From assembly GCA_902362375.1 (NCBI GenBank), contig CABIVS010000014.1, positions 25,016 to 89,015 on the forward strand: a stretch of DNA of 64,000 nucleotides, in the 5' to 3' direction. Of the stretch, positions 35,038-44,646 are shown in pieces (position 1 is the stretch's first letter; every line of letters starts with the position of its first letter). The notes under the pieces were generated by a model, which saw only the letters and a list, made by a program, of their open reading frames with translations, had not been told where the DNA came from and did no database searches. This DNA comes from Bacteroidaceae bacterium. GTDB lineage: Bacteria; Bacteroidota; Bacteroidia; Bacteroidales; Bacteroidaceae. A program made the translations under genes and the position numbers.

Positions 35038-35717
35038 TCTTGTTGATTGGTTTCATTGTTGTTGTCCTCGAACTCAAGCGGATACTGGAAATCGAAGTCA
35101 ATATATCCTTTTATACCTCTGGCATTCATGTAGTTGGTAAAACGGATTGCTGCGTATGTATTGTCTTTCAAACGTATCAAAAAAACTTGGTTTGACATGG
35201 TGTATACCGGAGGCATCGTTGCGGTATTAACGTCCAGCCAGCCGGAAAGAACAGCATTACGGTAAGACTCTGTGTAGATAATGTTTCCGTCCATCATGCC
35301 CGACATGTCAATGGCTATTTTATCGGTTGTCCATTCATCTTCTACAAAATCTTCCGCTTTAGGCAGTTTACCTGTTGCTTTAAACTCGTCGATACTTGTG
35401 TAAGTTGTTTTGTAGGCAGCACCCTCGTTGGTTTTTATATCATAACGATGAATAGCGAAATCCCATTTTTCAGGAATTTGACTCTCATATTCCTCTCCGA
35501 TTTTAACGGTGCTAACCGTACGCTCCGAAAGGTTAATGTAGGCCCATTCTGTATATTCAACAGTCTTGACTTGTGAAAAGCTATTCTCCTTGATTTCCAT
35601 CTCCGTTTCGATGGGGGCATCATAAATATTTTCAAATATTCCATTACAAGCAGAGAGCGACATTGCCGCTCCCAGTACTATAGTATATTTGAAAATAGCG
35701 TTCCTGCTTCTTTTCAT
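35034..35717 (-). CDS. hmuY: HmuY-family haem-binding lipoprotein
   Basis: This 227-residue protein has an N-terminal lipoprotein signal (MSLSACNG). The HmuY core is visible: EWAYINLSERT, then KWDFAIHRYDIKTNEGAAY, and later VFLIRLKDNTYAAIRFTNY. HmuY proteins capture haem at the cell surface or in shed form and pass it to HmuR. Haem ligands differ between species (His/His in P. gingivalis, Met/His or Met/Met in others). The candidate ligands here, such as His in AIHRYD or the MSGMMDG Met residues, would need a model to assign. Confidence 0.83.
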   Translation of the reverse strand: MKRSRNAIFKYTIVLGAAMSLSACNGIFENIYDAPIETEMEIKENSFSQVKTVEYTEWAYINLSERTVSTVKIGEEYESQIPEKWDFAIHRYDIKTNEGAAYKTTYTSIDEFKATGKLPKAEDFVEDEWTTDKIAIDMSGMMDGNIIYTESYRNAVLSGWLDVNTATMPPVYTMSNQVFLIRLKDNTYAAIRFTNYMNARGIKGYIDFDFQYPLEFEDNNNETNQQE

Positions 35718-35732
35718 TGCTTATTTAATCGT

Positions 35733-36629
35733 TTATTGTGCGCTGTTAGTATTGCTTCCAGTAAAATCTGCTGTAATGTCCCATGGCATATTTCCCGGTT
35801 TAAAAACTATAGTAATAGTAGTTGTTCCGTCTGACTTAACAGTACCACTTAAACTCGTACCGGTGATTGCCAGAATTTCTCCTGTGGTCTTTTGGGTGTC
35901 TGCTTCAAAGCTATCGATATTGAGTGAGTAACTACCGTCGTTTGCTTTAGTAACATTTACTCCCTTTACGGTGAACTTTTCAAAATAATTCATAGAACCA
36001 CTTGTGTTATTGAAGCCGCTAATTGTAACATCTACTGTACTGCCTGTTGGGTTTTCGATGATAACTTTGCAATCCTCAGTAGATTCAGTGGTATTTCCTC
36101 CTGAAATAGTGACTGAAAGAGATAAATTAGTTTGGTATTTATAAGTATCTTTTATATAATAACCAACAGGAGTTTCTCCTTGTATGAAATCAATCTCCAT
36201 TTTTCCCATAGGTACAGGAATATCAACATTGGCTTTCAAACTTAACACTTTAGAACCATCTACACTACCTTCTAATGTGTAGTCGTAGCTACCGCCTGTG
36301 CTGCCGCCCATAGACATGGCAACTTCACCGGAACCGCTGAAAGATTTATTAGAAGAAAGTTTTAAATTATTCAGAGTGAAATCTCCGGATCCGGATTTAT
36401 ATACCAAATTGATGGTACCATCTTCGTTGGCAGTGATTGTTGCAGTGGATTCATCCCCCAACAAATAATCAGAGAACATATTGCATGCGCCGACTGAATA
36501 ACCTTTATAAGCTCCTGCTATTTCTTTGGCAAGATTAGATTCATCGTCGTCGTTGTCGCTACAAGAAACGAAAGTAGAAGAAAGAGATAGTGCCATAAGG
36601 GCAACCATCCAAAAGTTTAAGATTTTCAT
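35733..36629 (-). CDS. Calycin-like lipoprotein at the head of the Hmu operon
   Basis: This 298-residue surface lipoprotein has a signal peptide and lipobox (STFVSCSD) followed by an Asp-rich linker and two beta-rich halves. The first half (about 35-150) has the AGAYKGYSVG ... GTINLVYKSG pattern of calycin-like barrel domains that bind small hydrophobic ligands. The second (about 165-290) repeats a similar pattern. It is the first gene of the operon, 15 nt ahead of hmuY, so it may be an additional haem or porphyrin capture protein. This role is inferred from its position only. Confidence 0.75.
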   Translation of the reverse strand: MKILNFWMVALMALSLSSTFVSCSDNDDDESNLAKEIAGAYKGYSVGACNMFSDYLLGDESTATITANEDGTINLVYKSGSGDFTLNNLKLSSNKSFSGSGEVAMSMGGSTGGSYDYTLEGSVDGSKVLSLKANVDIPVPMGKMEIDFIQGETPVGYYIKDTYKYQTNLSLSVTISGGNTTESTEDCKVIIENPTGSTVDVTISGFNNTSGSMNYFEKFTVKGVNVTKANDGSYSLNIDSFEADTQKTTGEILAITGTSLSGTVKSDGTTTITIVFKPGNMPWDITADFTGSNTNSAQ

Positions 36630-36670
36630 ACTTAATTTTGATAGATAATGATTAATTAAATTTCCAGCTG

Positions 36671-36678
36671 CAAAGTTA
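36671..36678 (-). promoter_or_regulatory. Likely -7 element of the Hmu operon
   Basis: TAACTTTG on the minus strand fits the consensus and lies 41 nt before the first operon gene. The -33 region is poor, which would suit an activated or iron-controlled promoter, but I cannot identify a Fur box. Confidence 0.5.
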
Positions 36679-36749
36679 CAGGGATATATATACAGGGGAA
36701 ATACCTAAAAGAAATGAAAAAATGAAAGGGCTTTAATTATAAGTAGGTA

Positions 36750-36780
36750 TTGGGAGGAGTGGTTTAACTCGTTATTTTTG
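36750..36780 (+). promoter_or_regulatory. Promoter of the 36827 membrane-protein gene
   Basis: TTG at 36750-36752, a 20-nt spacer and TATTTTTG at 36773-36780 match the Bacteroides consensus. The start codon is 46 nt downstream. Confidence 0.65.
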
Positions 36781-36826
36781 CAGTCTTTTACTAAATTGAT
36801 GATTAAAAACTCAAAATAAGAAGAAA

Positions 36827-37708
36827 ATGAAAGGTGGTTACAGTAGAAAAAGTGTATTGACAGGGATTACTTCTTTCCTGATTGTATTGTTTACTATGCC
36901 GTTGGGGCATGCATTAATGATTTTTATGGAGCATGTGCTCTCATCCACAGCTCTTCACTATGCGGCTTTCACGATGGGAGCAGCAGGTCTGGTGATGGTG
37001 ATTATTGGAGTGTTTGCAAAAGGAGATACACGACAGACGTTATGGGGATTATTCGGAGGACTACTCTTCTGGACCGGATGGATAGAGTTTATCTACGTAT
37101 ATTATGCACATCGTTATGAAGTGCAACCATTGCTGAACGCTGCCGGTGAAGTCGTGACAAAACCGGAATATTTAATTATGCCTTCCTCCTTCGGCTTTTG
37201 GGTGATGTTTATGCTGATTTACATTTTCAGTATAAAAAGCGGATGCGACTTCTTTACCTATCTTCAAAAAGTCTTTTTCCGTAAGAGTACCACCACGATT
37301 GTAGTACGGCCGATGACACGTCATACCTCGATTGTTACTTTTATGGAGTTAAATCTCATCATGTGGACGAGCTATCTCGTGCTACTCTTCTGTTATGATG
37401 AGAATTTTGTCGGCGAGCATAGTCCTGTTACTGCTATAGTTGCTTTCGGCTGTCTGGCAGGTTCGTTTTTTATGTTTAAACGCCTGTTGAAAATCACTCA
37501 ATGGGGATATGCCATGCGCTTTTCTATTGCTACGGTAGTAGTGTTCTGGACTTTTGTAGAAGTATTGGGACGCTGGAATATCTTTCATGAAATATGGGTA
37601 GAACCAATGGCATATACGACAGAGATGATTACGATACTTTTGGCTTTCTTTGTTCTGTTGGCATTTCTGTTCTACCAGTCTGCTAAAAAGAAGAATAGTC
37701 ATAACTAA
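36827..37708 (+). CDS. Eight-span membrane protein of unknown function
   Basis: This 293-residue protein has about eight hydrophobic spans, separated by a His/Arg-containing cytoplasmic loop near residue 160 (VVRPMTRHTS). The sequence is rich in aromatic residues and carries scattered His (His28, His36 and His161 within or near spans), but I do not recognise the family. It is divergent from the Hmu operon with its own promoter and lies before a CDF exporter gene, which places it in a metal-related context without proving a role. Confidence 0.75.
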   Translation: MKGGYSRKSVLTGITSFLIVLFTMPLGHALMIFMEHVLSSTALHYAAFTMGAAGLVMVIIGVFAKGDTRQTLWGLFGGLLFWTGWIEFIYVYYAHRYEVQPLLNAAGEVVTKPEYLIMPSSFGFWVMFMLIYIFSIKSGCDFFTYLQKVFFRKSTTTIVVRPMTRHTSIVTFMELNLIMWTSYLVLLFCYDENFVGEHSPVTAIVAFGCLAGSFFMFKRLLKITQWGYAMRFSIATVVVFWTFVEVLGRWNIFHEIWVEPMAYTTEMITILLAFFVLLAFLFYQSAKKKNSHN

Positions 37709-37726
37709 AATATAGAATCAGAAATT

Positions 37727-37816
37727 ATGTTAGAAAAACGATTGCTCGGAGAAGGAATACATATACGTTATATGGTAGACCGGAACAAATTTCTGGAAAA
37801 ACTTGCCAGCCGTTAA
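37727..37816 (+). CDS. Possible 29-residue ORF or gene remnant
   Basis: A 29-codon frame (starting MLEKRLLGEGIHIRYMV) begins 18 nt after the preceding membrane-protein gene and ends before the CDF exporter gene. It is charged and lacks a membrane span. It could be a small protein co-transcribed with its neighbour or the leftover of a decayed gene. Evidence is limited to position and frame. Confidence 0.25.
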   Translation: MLEKRLLGEGIHIRYMVDRNKFLEKLASR

Positions 37817-37897
37817 TACTGCCAAAAGCGGAAAGGGATGAACTAATCTCCTGATAAGATGTTTTTTATATAATTAGATATAATAACAATATATATA

Positions 37898-38797
37898 ATG
37901 GAACCTCATCATCACGAACATAGTCATCGTTTGACATCGCTCAATAAAGCTTTTATCATAGGTATTGCTCTGAATATTACTTTTGTCATAGTAGAATTCG
38001 GAGTAGGATTTTATTATAATTCTTTGGGGTTACTTTCCGATGCCGGGCATAATTTGGGTGATGTAGCCAGTCTGGTGCTTGCCATGTTAGCTTTCCGGTT
38101 GGAGAAAGTTCACCCTAATAGTCGTTACACGTATGGATATAAGAAGAGTACGATACTTGTTTCTTTATTAAATGCAGTTATACTGTTGGTTGCTGTTGGC
38201 ATTATTATTGCCGAGAGCATAGACAAATTATTTCATCCGGTTTCGGTTGATGGTTCCGCTATCGCATGGACAGCTGGGGTGGGAGTGGTCATCAATGCGC
38301 TTACTGCATGGCTTTTCATGAAAGATAAAGATAAGGACCTGAATGTGAAGGGAGCCTACTTGCACATGGCAGCAGATACACTGGTATCTGTCGGTGTAGT
38401 TGCTTCCGGTATTATTATTACGTATACAGGATGGAGCATCATTGACCCGATTATCGGACTTGGCATTGCTGTTATTATTATTGTCTCTACCTGGGGATTG
38501 CTTCACGATAGCCTCCGGTTGTCATTGGATGGAGTGCCGGTGGGGATAGATGCTCAAAAGATACAGCAACTTATCATGGAACAGCCCGGTGTGGAGAATT
38601 GTCATCATCTACATATCTGGGCATTGAGCACAACGGAAACTGCCCTGACAGCCCATGTTGTCATTGATGACGTAGAGAGAATGGAAGAGATAAAATGTTC
38701 AATTAAAAATAAGTTGGAAGAAGCGGATATTCATCATGTGACACTCGAATTTGAAGATAAAAGTATCTCTTGTGAAACTAAAAATAACTGTTATTAG
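37898..38797 (+). CDS. Cation diffusion facilitator (CzcD/ZitB-like zinc exporter)
   Basis: This 299-residue CDF protein has a His-rich N-terminus (MEPHHHEHSHR), six membrane spans, and the transport-site pairs HNLGD (in LLSDAGHNLGDV, span 2) and HMAAD (span 5). The HD/HD arrangement is typical of Zn-type CDF exporters. A cytoplasmic domain follows from about residue 205, with HHLHIWALSTTETALTAHVV. It would move Zn2+ (perhaps Co2+ or Cd2+) out of the cell in exchange for protons. Confidence 0.9.
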   Translation: MEPHHHEHSHRLTSLNKAFIIGIALNITFVIVEFGVGFYYNSLGLLSDAGHNLGDVASLVLAMLAFRLEKVHPNSRYTYGYKKSTILVSLLNAVILLVAVGIIIAESIDKLFHPVSVDGSAIAWTAGVGVVINALTAWLFMKDKDKDLNVKGAYLHMAADTLVSVGVVASGIIITYTGWSIIDPIIGLGIAVIIIVSTWGLLHDSLRLSLDGVPVGIDAQKIQQLIMEQPGVENCHHLHIWALSTTETALTAHVVIDDVERMEEIKCSIKNKLEEADIHHVTLEFEDKSISCETKNNCY

Positions 38798-38832
38798 GTA
38801 TTACTAAGAAATAATATAGCAATTTGTTGCGA

Positions 38833-38863
38833 TTGTCCGGGCCGCATTAAGTATTTAATTTTG
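38833..38863 (+). promoter_or_regulatory. Promoter of the SusC/SusD-M16-ChaN operon, inside an inverted repeat
   Basis: TTG at 38833-38835, a 20-nt spacer and TAATTTTG at 38856-38863 match the consensus. The segment CCGGGCCGCA (38838-38847) and TGCGGTCCGG (38862-38871) form an inverted repeat with one G:U pair that encloses the spacer and -7 box. It may also be the terminator of the upstream exporter gene. Confidence 0.65.
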
Positions 38864-38897
38864 CGGTCCGGATAATTGTTTATAACAAAACGCTAAA

Positions 38898-41800
38898 ATG
38901 AGAGCATTTATTATTTCTTTTTTTGTAGTTATTTTCATTTCTGCCATTAGTTTTCAAGCTACCTATGCCCAACAAAAAGACATTGTGCTGACCGGTATGG
39001 TCACAGATCATCAGGGAGAACCACTTCCTGGCGCTACGGTTCGTATTGGAAATACTCAATTTGGTACGGTGACTGATGCTAACGGACGCTATCAGTTGCG
39101 TGGAAGATGGAAAAAAGGAGACATGATTATCTTCTCCTTTATCGGAATGAAAGATGTCCGTGAAAAGTATACGGGACAGAATATACAGGATGCAGCTATG
39201 CAGCAGGATGCCAAATCATTGGATGAGGTGGTCGTGGTGGCACGGCAGAATATCAATGAGTTGGATATTCGTGCAAAATCCGGTGTAGTGCAGAATGTAG
39301 ATATGGGACGTCTGAATAGCAAACCTATGATTGATATGTCGTTAGCATTGCAAGGAAGTGTTCCCGGACTGATTGTTACCAATACAGGTGATTTGGGCTC
39401 GAAGCCGGAAATTCGTATTCGTGGAAACTCGTCTTTTCGCGAAGGGGATGCTGCGAATGAACCACTATATGTAATGGACGGACAGGTAATCTCATCCGAT
39501 GCCTTTATGACCCTTAACCCGGCGGACATTAAAGAAATAAAGGTGTTGAAAGATGCTGTGGCATGTGCCTTGTATGGTATCAAAGCCGCCAATGGAGTAA
39601 TAGAAATCACTTCCTTGCGCGGGAATCCCGATGGACGTACAACTACCAGTTACAGTTTCAATATGGGTATTACTACTCGTGGACGCAGGGGAGTCGAGAT
39701 GATGGATACGGACGAGAAACTGGAACTGGAGCGCCGATTACAAAATCGTTCTACTCCCGGTTATCGGTACAGTGAGGATTACTATAGGAAGTATTTCGCC
39801 AATGATCCGAATTTGAACCAAATGATAGCCGAAGGGCAGGGAATACTCGATTCTTTGCGCACCATTCATACTGACTGGTTCGACGAACTGATTCATTTAA
39901 ATACCTATCAACGTCATAATCTGAGTGTCAGAGGCGGATCGGAAAAAACGTCTTATTATGTATCTGCCAATTATGCCCAGCAAGGAGGACGTGTGCCGGG
40001 GAATGATACACATCGTTTTACTGCCACTATGAGCCTTGACCAGCAACTGGGTAGGGTGGGATATTTATCATTAAGTGCCAATGCGGGATATTCTGAAACA
40101 GATACGCCGAATGGAAGTTCATATTCTCCTACCGATTTGATCTATCAACTCAATCCTTATGAAACAAAGACGGGAAAATTAGTTTCTTTTTCTAATGAAA
40201 CTTCAGATTACACTTATAATGATTTGTTAAGTCAGTACAACAGTAAATCGACAGACAAACGCGGTGGAGTAAGTGGGAGTTTGAATTTGGAACCTCTGAA
40301 AGGATTGAGTATCGATGCTGTAGCAGGTATTGATATGCTTTTGAATGAAGGCATGACGCTGGTGCCTTCTACTTCTATCAGCGAACGAAACAGCGGGGTG
40401 GATGAAGCAGAGCGTGGAAAGCTCTCCAAAGAGAAAAACGTGACAACGAATGTTTCATCGAATGTCCGCATCACTTATAACAAGATATTTGCGGAGAAAC
40501 ATGATTTTACTATTGGCGGGAATATGGATTATTATATGACGGATGCGGATAATGTTTCTATTACAGGATATGGAGTGGGTACGCAAATGTCACCATCCGC
40601 TATCAACCAGTCTATTTCCGGTAATAGAAAACCTGTGGTCGGTTCTTATAAGGAAAAGACTGCCCAACTGGGAGTGGGGCTGGTGATGGGATATAGTTTT
40701 GATAATACTTACGATCTTTTCGCGACCTACAAAGCGGACGCTTCTTCTATCCTTCCTGAATCCAAACGTTGGAATGCCGCATGGGCTATCGGTTTGGGAT
40801 GGACGATCAGCCAGTATCCTTTTCTGAAAGATAATAATGTAATCTCCCGCTTGAACTTGAAGGCTTCTTACGGGCGAATGGCTAATTTGGCGGGAGTGTC
40901 TGCTTCATCAACGATTGGTACTTTTTCTTATTCGACTGATTATTATGGAAATGCACGTCTCCTGCAGTTACTCGCACTTTATAATACCGATCTGAAAGCG
41001 GAGCAGACAGCATCTACGGATATTAGTTTGTCGGTTGAACTATTCAAACGTCTGACTTTGGACGCCAACATTTACCGGCGTGAGACAAGCGATGCTTTGC
41101 TTGATGTTCCGGTTCCGTTGTCTAATGGATTCAGCACGATGAAACGCAATATTGGCGTGCTGCGCAATGAAGGCTACGAATTGAGCGCTTCCCTGAAAGT
41201 ACTTGATACTTCTGATTGGCGTCTTTCGCTACGCGGATCACTGGCGTACAATCGTAATAAGGTAGTCGATTTATATTATGCCGATCGCTTATATGCAAGT
41301 GAAGAAGCTATTATTCCTGATTATGAGATAGGAAAATCGTATGATATGATTTATGGATTGAAGTCGTTGGGGATTAACCCGATTACAGGCCTTCCCGTAT
41401 TTCAGGGAGCAGACGGGCGCGAAATACCAGCCACGGAAAATCCGTCGAAAGAGAACATTGTAGCTTTGGGTCATGCGACCCCTCCTTACAGTGGTATATT
41501 CAATTTAAGTTTTTCTTATCGTGATTTTGATTTGGATATGGATTTCTATTATGTATTTGGCGGAGTTAAATCTTATAGTTATTCATACGTCCGCTCTTCC
41601 GATGACGCTAATAAAAATGCCATAAAAGGGCAATTGCAGAATATGTGGTTTGAGAAAGGAGATGAAGGAAAGACGTACCATTCTCCTTTTTACAGTTCTT
41701 CGGCTATCGCCTCACTGGATTATCCGAATACGGAAACTGTTGGAAAGAGTGATTATCTGAAACTGTCAATGGTGTCATTGCGTTATCGTGTTCCGCACAC

Positions 41801-41963
41801 ATTTCTGGAGAAGAACTGTAATTTCATTAAATATGCCAACGTTGCTTTCCAGGCATCCAATCTGTTTATGATTACTCCTTATAAGGAATCTGATCCGGAA
41901 ACAGGTTCGTTGGCGGGTACGATGCAGCCAGTGTTAACCATTAATTTGAGTTTGACTTTCTAA
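38898..41963 (+). CDS. SusC-like TonB-dependent outer-membrane transporter
   Basis: This 1021-residue receptor has a signal peptide (1-24), a carboxypeptidase-regulatory-like domain (about 30-110, VTDHQGEPLPGATVRIGNT), the SusC-type plug (about 115-230, with LDEVVVVA and DAVACALYGIKAANGVIEITS) and a large beta barrel. Such proteins form a lidded pedal-bin complex with SusD-like lipoproteins and import nutrients of several kDa. The next gene encodes that partner. There are no glycoside hydrolases in the operon, so a peptide, haem-protein or metal-complex substrate is more likely than a glycan. Confidence 0.92.
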   Translation: MRAFIISFFVVIFISAISFQATYAQQKDIVLTGMVTDHQGEPLPGATVRIGNTQFGTVTDANGRYQLRGRWKKGDMIIFSFIGMKDVREKYTGQNIQDAAMQQDAKSLDEVVVVARQNINELDIRAKSGVVQNVDMGRLNSKPMIDMSLALQGSVPGLIVTNTGDLGSKPEIRIRGNSSFREGDAANEPLYVMDGQVISSDAFMTLNPADIKEIKVLKDAVACALYGIKAANGVIEITSLRGNPDGRTTTSYSFNMGITTRGRRGVEMMDTDEKLELERRLQNRSTPGYRYSEDYYRKYFANDPNLNQMIAEGQGILDSLRTIHTDWFDELIHLNTYQRHNLSVRGGSEKTSYYVSANYAQQGGRVPGNDTHRFTATMSLDQQLGRVGYLSLSANAGYSETDTPNGSSYSPTDLIYQLNPYETKTGKLVSFSNETSDYTYNDLLSQYNSKSTDKRGGVSGSLNLEPLKGLSIDAVAGIDMLLNEGMTLVPSTSISERNSGVDEAERGKLSKEKNVTTNVSSNVRITYNKIFAEKHDFTIGGNMDYYMTDADNVSITGYGVGTQMSPSAINQSISGNRKPVVGSYKEKTAQLGVGLVMGYSFDNTYDLFATYKADASSILPESKRWNAAWAIGLGWTISQYPFLKDNNVISRLNLKASYGRMANLAGVSASSTIGTFSYSTDYYGNARLLQLLALYNTDLKAEQTASTDISLSVELFKRLTLDANIYRRETSDALLDVPVPLSNGFSTMKRNIGVLRNEGYELSASLKVLDTSDWRLSLRGSLAYNRNKVVDLYYADRLYASEEAIIPDYEIGKSYDMIYGLKSLGINPITGLPVFQGADGREIPATENPSKENIVALGHATPPYSGIFNLSFSYRDFDLDMDFYYVFGGVKSYSYSYVRSSDDANKNAIKGQLQNMWFEKGDEGKTYHSPFYSSSAIASLDYPNTETVGKSDYLKLSMVSLRYRVPHTFLEKNCNFIKYANVAFQASNLFMITPYKESDPETGSLAGTMQPVLTINLSLTF

Positions 41964-41969
41964 ACATGG

Positions 41970-43421
41970 ATGGATATGATGATTGTAAAAATGATAAATA
42001 AAAGTCGGATCAAAACTGTGATAGGCAGTCTTTTCCTGACACTTTGTTTCACTGCCTGCTCATTGAATATTCCGTATGAAAATCAGTTTTCGGATCCGGA
42101 TGCCATAACAACGCCGAATACTGCCCGTGAGTTGTTGGCTACTGCTTACAAGCAGTTGCCAAGTTCGGAATTTGACTTATCGGTATTAGGCGATGATTTT
42201 GAAACAACTTCCTGGATTTCCCGGGATGCGAGTTTGAATAATCTTTATAAATGGCAGACGCAACCCATAGAAGATCTCGCCGTTTCCATCTGGTCTGACT
42301 ATTATGCGGCGGTAGCTATAGCGAATGCAGTGTTGGAACGTGTAGATGGCATATCGGTATCTACAACTGAAGAGACGAAAGAACTGCAAGCAGTGGTGAG
42401 CGAAGCGAAATTGTTGAAAGCTTATTGCTACTTCAATCTTCTCCGGCTTTTTGCACCGGATTATGAAGACGGGCCGGAAAAGGATGGAATCATATTGAAG
42501 GATCAGCTGGAATTGGAATTTCTGTATCGGTCGAGCATTGAGGAATGTGTGACTGCCATTCGTGAGTTGCTCAAGGAGGCCTTGACGGTGGAGAATAATC
42601 CTTCGGATGTTTATTGGTTTTCACAGTATAGCGGTTATTATATGTGGGCGGAATTGGAACTGTATGCTCATAATTATGAGCAGGCGGCAGAGTATGCACA
42701 AAAGGTGATTGATGAAAAAGGCGGCTATGATGTGCTTGGTGAAACGGTGTATGCTACATTGTGGAGCAATTCGTCCTGTGCAGAACGGGTGTTTTCTTTG
42801 TTTACAAACAGCAGCTATTATACCGGTATAAATTATGATACACATAAAGGGGATTACATGACAGTGAATAGTTCCCTGATAACCTTGTATGCTGATGGAG
42901 ATATTCGTTCGGGAGCATCTGTATTTACCAAAGAAATGACGGATGATGCATTGGGCAACACGACGATGGAGAATTGTTTGGGTAAATATAATAAAATGAA
43001 CTGGGAGAAGATAGAGCCGCAATATATCAATAAATATCGTGTGGCTGGTGCCTGTTTTATTCTGGCGGAAGCATACTGTCGTGACGGAAAGGGGCACGAT
43101 GGACAAGCTGTCGGGGTGATGAACCGGTATTTGGAACAGCGTAATGCCACTTTGTTGGATACGCAGTTGTCCGGCGAGCCTCTTCTAAAGGCTATCTTTC
43201 AAGAAAAATGGAAAGAGTTTGTAGGAGAGGGGGAACGCTATTTTGATTTGAAGCGATGTCGTAAGGGAGTACTGTCCGATTGGAATACTTCCGGTACGAT
43301 GGCAACAGACAAACGTGTTCAGGCGGATGATTACCGTTGGACTTTCCCCATTCCGAGAGGAGAATATCTGTATAATGAGAATGTATCACAGAATGAAGGT
43401 TGGACAAAAATAGAGAACTGA
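41970..43421 (+). CDS. SusD-like surface lipoprotein (RagB/SusD family)
   Basis: This is a 483-residue SusD/RagB-family lipoprotein, the lid partner of the SusC-like transporter whose gene ends 6 nt upstream. Several ATG codons occur near the start (41970, 41976, 41979, 41991), and all precede a lipoprotein signal ending TLCFTACS. Tetratricopeptide-like helices are visible (EAKLLKAYCYFNLLRLFAPDY at about 145-165), as is the C-terminal family block EKWKEFVGEGERYFDLKRC. Confidence 0.9.
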   Translation: MDMMIVKMINKSRIKTVIGSLFLTLCFTACSLNIPYENQFSDPDAITTPNTARELLATAYKQLPSSEFDLSVLGDDFETTSWISRDASLNNLYKWQTQPIEDLAVSIWSDYYAAVAIANAVLERVDGISVSTTEETKELQAVVSEAKLLKAYCYFNLLRLFAPDYEDGPEKDGIILKDQLELEFLYRSSIEECVTAIRELLKEALTVENNPSDVYWFSQYSGYYMWAELELYAHNYEQAAEYAQKVIDEKGGYDVLGETVYATLWSNSSCAERVFSLFTNSSYYTGINYDTHKGDYMTVNSSLITLYADGDIRSGASVFTKEMTDDALGNTTMENCLGKYNKMNWEKIEPQYINKYRVAGACFILAEAYCRDGKGHDGQAVGVMNRYLEQRNATLLDTQLSGEPLLKAIFQEKWKEFVGEGERYFDLKRCRKGVLSDWNTSGTMATDKRVQADDYRWTFPIPRGEYLYNENVSQNEGWTKIEN

Positions 43422-43449
43422 TAATTTTAATTATAAACGAATCAATAAA

Positions 43450-44646
43450 ATGAAAAAAGAAATGAAGAAACTGTTTGTTTATACAATGGGAATGTTCCTG
43501 TTGTCTCTTGTCACATCGTGTGGAGATGATAAAGAAGATACTGGGTATACAGGCGTTAATAAGATTTATTTATCTGCAGAAAATCCGGTGATTGAAGAAG
43601 CGGAAGCAACTCCCCTGACGGTAAATGTCGATCTTACTACAGCTTGTGAGCAGGATGTTACACTTAATTTTGAGGTATTGGATGACGAAGCCGGTATTTT
43701 AAAACTGGTAAATAATCCGGTGACTATTCAGGCCGGTCAGAAGAAAGCGACTTTTCAAGTTGTATCCAATCAGAAAAATCTGTTGGCTGTAGATACTTAT
43801 TTTCAGATTGGCATTTCTACTATTCCTGTAGAGAATATGGCTTTGAATGCAGTGTTAAGTGTGCGTGTGAAACCCGATCCGCAAATACCGGAACTTTCCG
43901 AGGAACAATTGGCATTGATTGAAGGCTATAAAACTAAATATAACATTGATTTGACAGACTGGCTGGGAATCGTTTCTTGTCACACAGTGGTAAATAGTCC
44001 TGCAGATGGATATTTAACTCCTTTTGTTCAAGCGTTCACAAAAGAATACGACGGGAAAACAATTATTACTTTGAGTGAGGAGGCTACGGCTGAAATGCCT
44101 GTGTTGAAAATGGTGGACAACCCGATGGGATTAACCGAATATCTATATTGGGTATTTCGTGCCGAAACGGTCGAAGACTCCGAGTATTGGACAGAGTCAC
44201 CGGCATCACAGACCTTGATGGAACAGATTAATTGGAATAAAGATACCAATGAAAGCTTCTCCGCATCATTGAACGGTATAAAACTTAAAGATATTACTTC
44301 TTCTACTGCCACTGTAGACTATATAGGAGAAGGAACAGACTCTTATGGTGATCCGATAAAAGCAGTTCCGTTCTCATATACTTTTAGTGCATGGACCCGG
44401 CAACAAGAATTGATGAAAACAGATCCAACTGCTCAAGAAATCTATGAACAGGGGGGAAGGGCAGAACCCGATTATTATTTGTGCAATACAGGTATTGACG
44501 AAGATGGTTGGGAAGATCCGGAAAATTTTGAAGAGTCTACCGGTAGTATTGATTTTACTGCTAAAAAGATGACCTTTAAATTTTTGATAGACCACATGAA
44601 TGCCGGTGGATATACCCATGTAACAGTGACCTATGAGAAGAAATAA
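43450..44646 (+). CDS. Lipoprotein of unknown function in the SusCD-protease operon
   Basis: This 398-residue lipoprotein has a signal ending in SLVTSCGDD. Residues about 30-140 look like a Calx-beta/BACON-type beta sandwich (AEATPLTVNVDLTTACEQDVTLNFEV). The rest is a mixed domain I do not recognise. As third gene after SusC and SusD it takes the place of the surface glycan-binding protein of polysaccharide loci, so it may be an extra ligand-binding protein. Its 3' end overlaps the M16 protease gene by 14 nt. Confidence 0.75.
   Translation: MKKEMKKLFVYTMGMFLLSLVTSCGDDKEDTGYTGVNKIYLSAENPVIEEAEATPLTVNVDLTTACEQDVTLNFEVLDDEAGILKLVNNPVTIQAGQKKATFQVVSNQKNLLAVDTYFQIGISTIPVENMALNAVLSVRVKPDPQIPELSEEQLALIEGYKTKYNIDLTDWLGIVSCHTVVNSPADGYLTPFVQAFTKEYDGKTIITLSEEATAEMPVLKMVDNPMGLTEYLYWVFRAETVEDSEYWTESPASQTLMEQINWNKDTNESFSASLNGIKLKDITSSTATVDYIGEGTDSYGDPIKAVPFSYTFSAWTRQQELMKTDPTAQEIYEQGGRAEPDYYLCNTGIDEDGWEDPENFEESTGSIDFTAKKMTFKFLIDHMNAGGYTHVTVTYEKK

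Noticed and set aside
38833..38871. Invertible (phase-variable) promoter ahead of the SusC gene
   Set aside because: The inverted repeats are only about 14 bp apart with a G:U mismatch and no recombinase gene is nearby. Known invertible Bacteroides promoters have longer segments.
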